Shown in pieces: positions 53,540-60,397 of a DNA stretch of 60,397 nt (position 1 is its first letter; the number at the start of each line of letters is the position of its first letter). The stretch covers positions 1 through 60,397 of the forward strand of contig CANRON010000002.1 in NCBI GenBank assembly GCA_947632245.1, given 5' to 3'. The position numbers and the translations under genes were made by a program. The notes below the pieces were generated by a model. It was not told where the DNA came from. It worked only from the letters and a program-made list of their open reading frames with translations, and searched no databases. This DNA comes from an uncultured Ignatzschineria sp. (GTDB lineage: Bacteria; Pseudomonadota; Gammaproteobacteria; Cardiobacteriales; Wohlfahrtiimonadaceae).

Positions 53540-54880
53540 ATGGTACAAAATCCGATGCGGAATTTACAAACGAAAGGCAAGAAAGCCATTCGCGGCGCAA
53601 TGCTAAGCTTTCATAAAGACCCTTTTTTTCATGCTTTAGAAGACTGCTATACCTATGAGTCTGATGCCATTATTGTGATGGAAAATGGTATTATTACTGC
53701 CGTAGGTGCTGCAGATACGATGCTGCCGATGCTTGAGCGGGAGGGAACTCCTGTTAAGCGTTATACAGATAGCATTATCGTACCTGGTTTTATCGATAGC
53801 CATGTCCATTATCCACAGACGCAAATTATCGCCTCTTATGGTGAGCAGCTCATTGATTGGTTAAATAACTACACCTTTATTGCTGAGCAAAACTTTAAAG
53901 ATCGCGAGCATGCGGATGAAGTCGCGGAAGTTTTTCTGCGTGAGCAGCGTCGAAATGGTGTGACGGCATCTACGGTGTTTTGTACGATCTTTCCTGAATC
54001 TGTCGATGCTATTTTTGCGGAAGCCGAGAAGTACAATATGCGTATTATGGCCGGTAAAGTATGTATGGACCGAAATGCGCCGGAAGCACTCTTAGATACG
54101 CCGCAAAAAGCTTATGATGAATCAAAGGCATTAATTGAAAAATGGCATAAAAAAGGTCGCGCTGAATATGTGATTACCCCGCGATTTGTGCCGACTTCAA
54201 CTTGTGAGCAGCTCGAAATGATTGGCGCGCTTGCAAGTGAGTATTCAGATACATTAATCCAATCGCATGTGTCTGAAAATATCTCGGAAATTGCCTGGGT
54301 AAAAGAATTATTCCCAGATGCCGTCGATTATACAGATGTTTACGATCGTTATAATCTACTGCGTGAGCGTGCGATTTATGGCCATGGGGTACATTTAACC
54401 GAGCGAGAATTTCATGTGTTGAGCGATAAAGGTGCGGCTGTTGCGCATTGTCCTACATCGAATTTCTTTTTAGGCAGCGGTGCGTTCAATGTGCATCAGG
54501 CAAAGCGTTCTGATCGCGCAATCAAGGTCGGTCTTGGGACAGATTTAGGTGCCGGAACCAGTTTTTCTATTTTACAAACAATGAATGAGGCGTATAAAGC
54601 TGCGCAGATGAATGGTGCGCCGTATACATCGCTTCATACATTTTATCTCGCCAGTCGTGGCACAGCGGAAGCATTGTCGTTGCAAGATAAAATTGGCTCT
54701 ATTGCGGTCGGAATGGAGGCAGATCTCGCGGTTATTAATCTCAAGTCAACGCCGATTATTGAATATCGTATGCGCTATGCTGAGAGCTTAGAGGAAACAC
54801 TATTTATTCAAATGACCTTGGGTGATGATCGCGCGATTAGTGCGACTTACATTGCTGGGGAACCTGTTTACATTGCCTAA
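53540..54880 (+). CDS. guaD: Guanine deaminase
   Basis: GuaD converts guanine to xanthine and ammonia in purine salvage or catabolism. The 446-residue amidohydrolase has the zinc ligands H88 and H90 in FIDSHVHYPQTQ, the QSHVSENISEIAW and HGVHLTEREF histidines, and the metal Asp in GLGTDLGAG. GEQLIDWLNNYTF is specific to guanine deaminases. ATG 53540 with AAAGGA upstream is preferred to 53498. No xanthine dehydrogenase or other purine genes are nearby. Confidence 0.95.
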   Translation: MVQNPMRNLQTKGKKAIRGAMLSFHKDPFFHALEDCYTYESDAIIVMENGIITAVGAADTMLPMLEREGTPVKRYTDSIIVPGFIDSHVHYPQTQIIASYGEQLIDWLNNYTFIAEQNFKDREHADEVAEVFLREQRRNGVTASTVFCTIFPESVDAIFAEAEKYNMRIMAGKVCMDRNAPEALLDTPQKAYDESKALIEKWHKKGRAEYVITPRFVPTSTCEQLEMIGALASEYSDTLIQSHVSENISEIAWVKELFPDAVDYTDVYDRYNLLRERAIYGHGVHLTEREFHVLSDKGAAVAHCPTSNFFLGSGAFNVHQAKRSDRAIKVGLGTDLGAGTSFSILQTMNEAYKAAQMNGAPYTSLHTFYLASRGTAEALSLQDKIGSIAVGMEADLAVINLKSTPIIEYRMRYAESLEETLFIQMTLGDDRAISATYIAGEPVYIA

Positions 54881-54947
54881 TTCATAACGAGGACATGCTT
54901 CATTCTCTCCAAGATTAAAATGTGTTCTATGTGATATCAGGCGGTAA

Positions 54948-54980
54948 AATGCCGGCGAATCGTTTGGGTTCGCCGGCATT
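54948..54980. terminator. Bidirectional terminator between guaD and ybiI
   Basis: A 12-bp GC-rich stem AATGCCGGCGAA/TTCGCCGGCATT with a 9-nt loop, in a convergent gap. Confidence 0.8.
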
Positions 54981-55019
54981 ATTTTGACGTTAAATTAAAA
55001 GTGGCTGTTTTAGGGAGGA

Positions 55020-55286
55020 TTAGCGGAGTTGGCTATCCTTACTCCCTCGGCGATTATAACCACTGAAAGCGGTCTGTTGTTGATCCGATTCCATTTGGCA
55101 GTGAATGCAAAGAGAAACACCGGGAACGGCATCTCTGCGGGCTTGCGGAATTTTTTTGCCGCACTCTTGGCATTCCAAAGCGCTTTCGCCTTGTCTTATC
55201 TGGCTTTTAATGCGAGCAACCGCATCATCAACCATTGCATCGATTTGATCTTGAACTGCACCATCATTTGCCCAGCCACTTGCCAT
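55020..55286 (-). CDS. ybiI: DksA/TraR C4-type zinc-finger protein YbiI
   Basis: An 88-residue protein nearly matching E. coli YbiI at both ends: MASGWAND at the start and GYNRRGSKDSQLR at the end. The four zinc cysteines are C39, C42, C60 and C63 (ECQECG and LCIHCQ), in the DksA-type arrangement. It lacks the long DksA coiled coil, so any effect on RNA polymerase would be through a TraR-like mode. That role is family inference. The gene is monocistronic. Confidence 0.95.
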   Translation of the reverse strand: MASGWANDGAVQDQIDAMVDDAVARIKSQIRQGESALECQECGKKIPQARRDAVPGVSLCIHCQMESDQQQTAFSGYNRRGSKDSQLR

Positions 55287-55709
55287 AAAGCCATCTCCTT
55301 GTAATATCTGCTACGATAATAATATGGTGTGTAAAGGTCCGGAAATCAAGCCTGGTTTTGTGTGAATAAAAAGTGTGTTTGAAAAGTAGTTTAAAAAAAG
55401 TGGCTCAAAATATTCGCAATAAATATCCGCAATAGATATAGGGCAAATATAGGAGAGAAAAGTGCCCTCAGTCAAACATATATCAATAGCGGAGTGATAA
55501 TCATAAAGATGATGGATATCAATGAATAAGACGGTAATCTGAGCATGTTCAAGATTCTGAATTTAGGGTTTAATGTTGCTTTCTATTATTAGGTGCGTTA
55601 TAGCTATTCGTTAAGTGCTGAGTTTATGTTTCTAATTTTTTGGACTCAGGCGATTACTTTTCTTACACAACAAATTTGTGTGAAACCAATAAAATTTAGG
55701 AGTTCTTGA
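55287..55709. other. Intergenic region upstream of metY
   Basis: No gene is seen. I searched by eye for tandem MetJ boxes (AGACGTCT) and a SAM riboswitch and saw neither. A 6-bp hairpin ACACAA/TTGTGT (55665-55670 with 55676-55681) lies about 30 bases before the metY start. TAGGAG is the ribosome-binding site. Confidence 0.4.
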
Positions 55710-56999
55710 ATGACTACCCAAAACTGGAGTTTTGATACTCTACAGCTTCATGCCGGCCAAGTGGTTGATGAAACCCGCTCTAGAGCCGTTCCTATTTACC
55801 AAACTTCAAGCTACGTCTTTGATGATTCTCAGCATGCTGCTGACCTTTTTGGTCTTGCTAAGCCTGGGAATATCTATACGCGTATTATGAACCCAACGAC
55901 CGATGTGCTTGAGAAAAGAGTGGCGGCGCTTGAAGGCGGTGTTGGTGGGCTTGCGACAAGTTCAGGGATGGCGGCGATTCTCTACTCTGTATTGAACGTG
56001 GCAACACCTGGCGATGAAATTATCACTTTAAGTACCATTTATGGCGGGACTTATACCCTTTTCAATAATCGACTACAATCTCAGTTTGGGATTAAGGTTC
56101 ACTTTATCGAGCCAGAAGATTTTGAAGGATTAGAGGCTGCGATTAATGATAAAACAAAAGCAATTTTCTTTGAAAGTATCGGTAATCCGGATATCAATAT
56201 TCCCAATATTGAGAGAATTGTAGCGATCGCACAGAAGCATCAGATCGTCACTATTGTGGATAATACCTTTGGTACGCCTTACCTTATTAACTTAAAGCGT
56301 TACGGCATTAACGTGATTGTTCACTCGCTTACAAAATATATTGGCGGTCATGGTACCTCAATTGGTGGTGCGGTGATTGATAACGGCAACTTTAATTTCA
56401 AAGATAATCCGCGTTACCCAGGATTTAATACGCCAGATGCGGCATATCATGGATTACAATATGCTGATCTTGGTGAACAGGCTTATATCCTGAAATGTCG
56501 CGTTGAATTGTTGCGTGATACCGGCGCTTGTATTAGCCCGTTTAATGCCTTCTTAATTCTGTTGGGGCTTGAAACTTTAAGTCTTCGTGTTGAGCGTATG
56601 ACGGCGTCCGCGTTGAAGATTGCTAAGCATCTAGAGAATCATCCTGCCGTTGCATGGGTAAAACACCCAGGGCTTGAATCCAGTGAATATTATGAGCGTG
56701 CCAAGTATTACTTCCCGAAAGGTGTGGGCGCGATCTTTACGTTTGGTGTGAAAGGTGGAAAGGAAGCTAGCATTAAGTTTATTGATAGTCTTGAAATCTT
56801 TTCACTCCTTGCAAACGTTGCTGATGCTAAGAGTTTGGTGATTCATCCTGCGGGAACAACACATTCGCAATTAGATGAAGAAGGGCTTAAAAAAGCAGGA
56901 GTACTTCCAGAGTTGATCAGACTTTCAGTCGGGCTTGAGGATCTAGATGACCTCATTGCAGATATTGATCAAGCGCTCGAAAAGTCGCAAGAAGCATAA
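55710..56999 (+). CDS. metY: O-acetylhomoserine sulfhydrylase (MetY type)
   Basis: MetY makes homocysteine directly from O-acetylhomoserine and sulfide. The 429-residue PLP enzyme opens FDTLQLHAGQVVDETRSRAVPIYQTSSY in parts, has TRIMNPT, the PLP lysine K209 in VHSLTKYIGGHG, and GTTHSQLDEEGLKKAGV. Its length and the roughly 50-residue insertion after the PLP lysine distinguish it from MetB, MetC and MetZ, which are near 390-400 residues. The metA gene lies just downstream, so the two enzymes form a two-step route to homocysteine. Confidence 0.95.
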   Translation: MTTQNWSFDTLQLHAGQVVDETRSRAVPIYQTSSYVFDDSQHAADLFGLAKPGNIYTRIMNPTTDVLEKRVAALEGGVGGLATSSGMAAILYSVLNVATPGDEIITLSTIYGGTYTLFNNRLQSQFGIKVHFIEPEDFEGLEAAINDKTKAIFFESIGNPDINIPNIERIVAIAQKHQIVTIVDNTFGTPYLINLKRYGINVIVHSLTKYIGGHGTSIGGAVIDNGNFNFKDNPRYPGFNTPDAAYHGLQYADLGEQAYILKCRVELLRDTGACISPFNAFLILLGLETLSLRVERMTASALKIAKHLENHPAVAWVKHPGLESSEYYERAKYYFPKGVGAIFTFGVKGGKEASIKFIDSLEIFSLLANVADAKSLVIHPAGTTHSQLDEEGLKKAGVLPELIRLSVGLEDLDDLIADIDQALEKSQEA

Positions 57000-57012
57000 T
57001 AAAGATGTAGTT

Positions 57013-57075
57013 GAAATGCGTAAAAATCGCATTTCGATAATAGAGGGCTGTTTATCACTGTTAAACAGCTCTTTT
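57013..57075 (+). terminator. Two tandem hairpins after metY
   Basis: GAAATGCG/CGCATTTC (57013-57020 with 57028-57035), then GAGGGCTGTTTA pairing with TAAACAGCTCTT (57044-57072) and ending in a T-run. The second is the effective terminator, so metA probably has its own promoter. Confidence 0.8.
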
Positions 57076-57149
57076 CTCATTTTACCTATACAAAATATAG
57101 CAAGATGCAGATTGTGAAAGCATTGAAGAATTGAATATGAGGAGGCGAA

Positions 57150-58076
57150 ATGCCTGTTAAAATTCCTAGTACCTTGCCTGCCTATCAGGTTTTAAAGAAT
57201 GAAAATATCTTCGTTATGGATGAAGATCGTGCGATTGCACAGGATATTCGGCCGCTTAAAATTGCGATTTTGAACTTAATGCCCTTAAAAGAAGTCACAG
57301 AAACTCAGCTTTTAAGAATGCTCGGTAATACTTCGCTTCAGATAGATCCTGTATTTATTGCAACTGAGAGTTATCAGCCTAAAAATACCGATAAAGCGTA
57401 TTTAGATGCTTTTTACCGAACATTTGATGATATTAAAGATGAAGCCTTCGATGGTTTTATCATTACGGGTGCGCCCGTTGAGTTGTTGCCATTTGAGGAA
57501 GTACAGTATTGGAATGAACTCACTAAAATTATGGAGTGGGCAGATAAAAACGTGTTTTCGACGCTTTATATCTGCTGGGGCGCACAAGCGGGGCTTTATC
57601 ACCGCTATGGCGTGCCGAAATATAACCTCGACAATAAATGCTTTGGGGTATTTCCTCATAACGTCAATATCCAAAATGTGAAGTTGATGCGGGGATTTGA
57701 TGATCAGTTTTATGCGCCGCATAGTCGGCATACCGAAGTGAGGCGTGAAGACATTGAAAAGCATGATGATCTCATGATTTTGGCGGAATCAGAAGAAGCG
57801 GGCGTGCATATTGTAGCGAATAGAGATTTACGTCATGTCTATATTATGGGGCATGGTGAATATGATGTTGATACGCTTGATCGGGAGTATAGGCGCGACA
57901 CTGAACGTGGGGATGTTATCGATCCGCCGAAAAACTATTATAAAGATAATGATCCGAATAATTCTCCTATAGTGACATGGCGATCGCATGGTAATATGCT
58001 ATTTGCAAACTGGCTCAATTACTGTGTATATCAAGAGACGCCTTTTGATCTACACACCCTTAAGAAAGGGATATAG
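57150..58076 (+). CDS. metA: Homoserine O-acyltransferase MetA, predicted acetyl-CoA specific
   Basis: MetA acylates homoserine at the first committed step of methionine synthesis. The 308-residue protein has the nucleophile C142 in [12 protein letters not shown] and the H235/E237 dyad in GHGEYD. Residue 111 in [11 protein letters not shown] is Glu. Published structure-function work on MetA ties Glu111 to acetyl-CoA and Gly111 to succinyl-CoA. The sequence also resembles acetylating Bacillus MetA ([20 protein letters not shown]). Default annotation as succinyltransferase would therefore be misleading. The neighbouring metY supports acetylation. Confidence 0.93.
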   Translation: MPVKIPSTLPAYQVLKNENIFVMDEDRAIAQDIRPLKIAILNLMPLKEVTETQLLRMLGNTSLQIDPVFIATESYQPKNTDKAYLDAFYRTFDDIKDEAFDGFIITGAPVELLPFEEVQYWNELTKIMEWADKNVFSTLYICWGAQAGLYHRYGVPKYNLDNKCFGVFPHNVNIQNVKLMRGFDDQFYAPHSRHTEVRREDIEKHDDLMILAESEEAGVHIVANRDLRHVYIMGHGEYDVDTLDREYRRDTERGDVIDPPKNYYKDNDPNNSPIVTWRSHGNMLFANWLNYCVYQETPFDLHTLKKGI

Positions 58077-58133
58077 TTTTTAAAATCAATCGCGATCAAG
58101 GTCGTGAAGATCAGAATGTAATTATAATAAGAT

Positions 58134-58157
58134 AAAAAGGGCGAAAGCTCTTTTTTT
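58134..58157 (+). terminator. Rho-independent terminator after metA
   Basis: A 9-bp stem AAAAAGGGC/GCTCTTTTT with a GAAA tetraloop (58134-58155), then more Ts. Confidence 0.85.
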
Positions 58158-58199
58158 ATGCAAATCAATTATTGATAATAGATAGAGATACTTTAAAAA

Positions 58200-60242
58200 A
58201 TGAAAAAAAATCTTATTGCGGTAAGTCTATGGATGGCTTTAATGCCGGCATTATTACAGGCCTCTTCAGGCGAAGGAAATGACAGTCTGAAGATAGGGAT
58301 TGATTTAAATAATGTGGATACGTTAAGTGGTATTTTTTCAGGAGAGGTTTCTACTAGTGAGACAAGATCTTTAGACAGTATCCCGCGAGTGGAAGCGCAA
58401 AAATCATCTGGCTTTGATGCCGGTGTTGAAGCTGTCGGAGAAGCCTTTATCGTTAAGTCAGTGGCAAGTACGCCGATAGAGAGCGATCGTATTCGCAATC
58501 AAGAGCATTCGAATGACGTAAGAGCATCGGACGAGACGTTAACATTGATCACGCCTGAGCTTAATTTACAGTCTGTCGCAATAGATGAATCCGCGCCAGT
58601 GATGACGGCTTCAGAAATATTGGAGGACGATGAGGGTGATGAGGCGATCATTTTAGAGAATTTTCAAAAATTTGAAATGCCGAGTCAAGCGATGAATTAT
58701 CGTGATAAAGCAGGGTTTTGGGCAGAGAAATCGCCCGTTGCAGGTGCGCAATATCGATATCAATCTCGGGTTTCGGCGAGTGATAGGCAAAGATTTGAGC
58801 AAGCATGGGCCGATGGAATAGCGAAAGGGCAGCTAAGTCTGGATGAGTTTGTCACTATAAAGGGCTTGACGGCGAAGGGCGAGGCGATCTATTCGCTATT
58901 ATTAAGTAGTGAGGTAGAAGGACTTAATCCCGCGACTTATCATGTTGGAAGAATTGAGAACTTATTAAATGATGATATAGCTGCGCATCAAGTGGAACTC
59001 AATGCCTTAATACAAGATGGTGCGTTAAGTTACATCCGTGATATGACAATGGGTCGCCCAGAATTAAAGAAAAAAGATCGGGATTGGTTGCTAGAGGGGC
59101 GTAAAGTTGATGTTGTAAGCATACTTATTGAGAGTTTAGGCGCCCCTGATACAACTGCCGCTTTAATCGCAATTGCACCACAATATAGTGAGTATAAAAA
59201 CCTTAAAAGAGCATTAGCGGCATTTAAATCCCGCGAGGCAGTGCTTGAGCCTGCGGTTGTGCCAAAAGGTAGTACGATCAAGCCGGGTATGGCGGGTGAG
59301 CGAGTAACTTTAATGCGTGACCGTTTAAATTATTTGGGGTATGAAGCGGGGGAGAGTGATCTATACGATCCGAAAATGGTGGAAGCTGTGAAAGCATTTC
59401 AGCGAACGCATTTGCTAGAACCGGATGGTGCTGCGGGGGCAAAAACGATCACGGAGCTGAATCGATCGAATGAGGAGCGAGTTCAGCAAATTCAAATTAA
59501 CATGGAAAGGTGGCGCTGGATGCCAGAAACAATGGGAGATCATTATGTTGTTGTTGATATCCCGGGATTCCGTTATTCGGTGATGAAAGATGGGCGAGAA
59601 GCGATTAGTGCGCGCACTGTAGTCGGAAGAGAGGGGCGAAAGACCCCTGTATTTATGTCACCAATGAGCTATATCGTATTTAGCCCTTACTGGCATGTAC
59701 CAAGATCAATGGCAGTGAGAGATTTTCTGCCACGTTTAAAGAAAGACCCTTATGCATTAACTCGCTCAAAAATACGGGTTTTTTCGGGTGGGCAGGAGGT
59801 AGATCCGGGTTCTATTGATTGGTCTTTATATAGTGCCAATAAATTCCCCTTTCAATTACGACAAGACCCCGGTGATCACAACTCGCTTGGACGAGTGAAG
59901 TTTATGTTCCCGAATGATCATGCGATCTATCTCCATGACACGCCGTCAAAGTCTCTTTTCAATAGAACTTCTCGTGATTTCAGTTCAGGATGCGTGCGCA
60001 TAGAGAACCCAGAAGAATTGGCTGAGTATTTTTTAGGCGAAGCAGGTTGGGATCAAAATCGTATAAAGTCAGCATTTAAGCGGACTTCCGAAGCTCATGT
60101 GAGTTTAAATAAAGATAAAAAGATACCTGTCTATACTTTGTACATGACAACGAGGGTCGAGGGTGATAGTATTTCATTCCGTGCTGACATCTACAACAAA
60201 GATAAGGTCCTTATTGAAGCGCTTCAAAGTCTCAATAAGTGA
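58200..60242 (+). CDS. ldtD: Periplasmic L,D-transpeptidase (LdtD/YcbB type)
   Basis: This enzyme makes 3-3 cross-links in peptidoglycan. The 680-residue product has a signal peptide (MKKNLIAVSLWMALMPALLQA), a long Ser/Asp/Glu-rich region to about 150, a scaffold domain, a peptidoglycan-binding domain (MRDRLNYLGYEAGESDLYD, VKAFQRTHLLEPDG), and the YkuD domain with NMERWRWMP, IYLHDTPSKSLF and the catalytic C598 in SSGCVRIENP. E. coli LdtD has 615 residues, so the N-terminal region is about 65 longer. The ribosome-binding site before ATG 58200 is weak. Confidence 0.92.
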   Translation: MKKNLIAVSLWMALMPALLQASSGEGNDSLKIGIDLNNVDTLSGIFSGEVSTSETRSLDSIPRVEAQKSSGFDAGVEAVGEAFIVKSVASTPIESDRIRNQEHSNDVRASDETLTLITPELNLQSVAIDESAPVMTASEILEDDEGDEAIILENFQKFEMPSQAMNYRDKAGFWAEKSPVAGAQYRYQSRVSASDRQRFEQAWADGIAKGQLSLDEFVTIKGLTAKGEAIYSLLLSSEVEGLNPATYHVGRIENLLNDDIAAHQVELNALIQDGALSYIRDMTMGRPELKKKDRDWLLEGRKVDVVSILIESLGAPDTTAALIAIAPQYSEYKNLKRALAAFKSREAVLEPAVVPKGSTIKPGMAGERVTLMRDRLNYLGYEAGESDLYDPKMVEAVKAFQRTHLLEPDGAAGAKTITELNRSNEERVQQIQINMERWRWMPETMGDHYVVVDIPGFRYSVMKDGREAISARTVVGREGRKTPVFMSPMSYIVFSPYWHVPRSMAVRDFLPRLKKDPYALTRSKIRVFSGGQEVDPGSIDWSLYSANKFPFQLRQDPGDHNSLGRVKFMFPNDHAIYLHDTPSKSLFNRTSRDFSSGCVRIENPEELAEYFLGEAGWDQNRIKSAFKRTSEAHVSLNKDKKIPVYTLYMTTRVEGDSISFRADIYNKDKVLIEALQSLNK

Positions 60243-60300
60243 TGTCAGGCAGTGTTGAGAAGTGATTTAAAGATTGATTAAAAAGAGATCAAAAATTAAA

Positions 60301-60328
60301 TTGACACATTGAAAACACGGTGTATAAT
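60301..60328 (+). promoter_or_regulatory. Strong sigma-70 promoter of the tRNA-Tyr gene
   Basis: Perfect -35 TTGACA (60301-60306) and perfect -10 TATAAT (60323-60328) with a 16-base spacer. Transcription would start about 60335, only a few bases before the mature tRNA. Confidence 0.85.
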
Positions 60329-60340
60329 GATGACTTCTTT

Positions 60341-60397
60341 GGTGGAGTTCCCGAGTGGTTAAAGGGACTAGACTGTAAATCTGGCGGCTATGCCTTC
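60341..60397 (+). tRNA. tRNA-Tyr (GUA), 3' part beyond the window
   Basis: GGTGGAGTTCCCGAGTGG is the class II tRNA-Tyr 5' end, with the D-arm next. The anticodon stem-loop GACTGTAAATCTG carries GTA at 60375-60377. The window ends inside the long variable arm. More tRNA genes may follow in the same transcript, as is common. Confidence 0.95.

Noticed and set aside
1-60397. CRISPR arrays, insertion sequences, prophage or integrative elements
   Set aside because: No regularly spaced repeats, transposase, integrase or phage structural genes were seen anywhere in the window.

Overview
The window is an ordinary stretch of gammaproteobacterial chromosome. It is moderately AT-rich by eye, densely coding, and shows no prophage, integrase, transposase or CRISPR array. 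The gene content (UbiH/UbiI pair followed by ZapA, RluF, SohB, RsmJ, YbiI, YcgN, YihY, ComM, LdtD) points to the Gammaproteobacteria. The low GC and shortened gene neighbourhoods would suit a Cardiobacteriales-like fly-associated genus such as Ignatzschineria or Wohlfahrtiimonas. That placement is my inference and was not tested.

Layout. 1-8.9 kb: the 3' part of an asparagine-synthase-family amidotransferase, an ACT-domain protein, uvrC, a MATE exporter with a structured leader, tsaE, the Fe-S carrier apbC/mrp, dcd and map. 9.1-14.6 kb: ubiH-ubiI, a small coiled-coil protein, zapA, a HIT protein, yihY and ycgN. 14.8-22.7 kb: moaC, then yceD-rpmF-plsX-fabH-fabD, followed directly by yciB, bolA, a periplasmic PPIase and sohB. 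22.9-33.9 kb: priA, an alpha/beta hydrolase, an intergenic region with a candidate small RNA, tag, comM, rluF, fabI, rsmJ, a LOG-family protein and a monohaem cytochrome c. 34.3-39.7 kb: glmU, mfd and an RDD membrane protein on the minus strand.

The accessory-looking part is 39.9-46.4 kb. It holds a small membrane protein, a FAD oxidoreductase divergent from two M20 amidohydrolases, and an AbgT-family transporter. The last gap in this block carries a widely spaced 13-bp inverted repeat. Together these genes look like a module for importing and cleaving amide-linked amino-acid compounds. 46.5-60.4 kb: sbcDC, a four-helix membrane protein, a GNAT enzyme, a PecS/UrtR-like MarR regulator divergent from guanine deaminase, ybiI, metY, metA, an L,D-transpeptidase, and a tRNA-Tyr gene cut by the window edge.

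Most noteworthy observations: (1) an about 83-nt minus-strand small-RNA candidate at 26826-26908. It has its own promoter, a GNRA-capped 5' hairpin, two CCUCC anti-Shine-Dalgarno motifs and a strong terminator. (2) A MetA that carries Glu111, the residue linked to acetyl-CoA use, next to MetY. This predicts methionine synthesis through O-acetylhomoserine. (3) A purine-sensor-type MarR gene facing guaD across two 18-bp palindromes. (4) A fab cluster that stops at fabD and runs into yciB. (5) The 13-bp inverted repeat before abgT. Many Rho-independent terminators separate the transcription units, several of them bidirectional.
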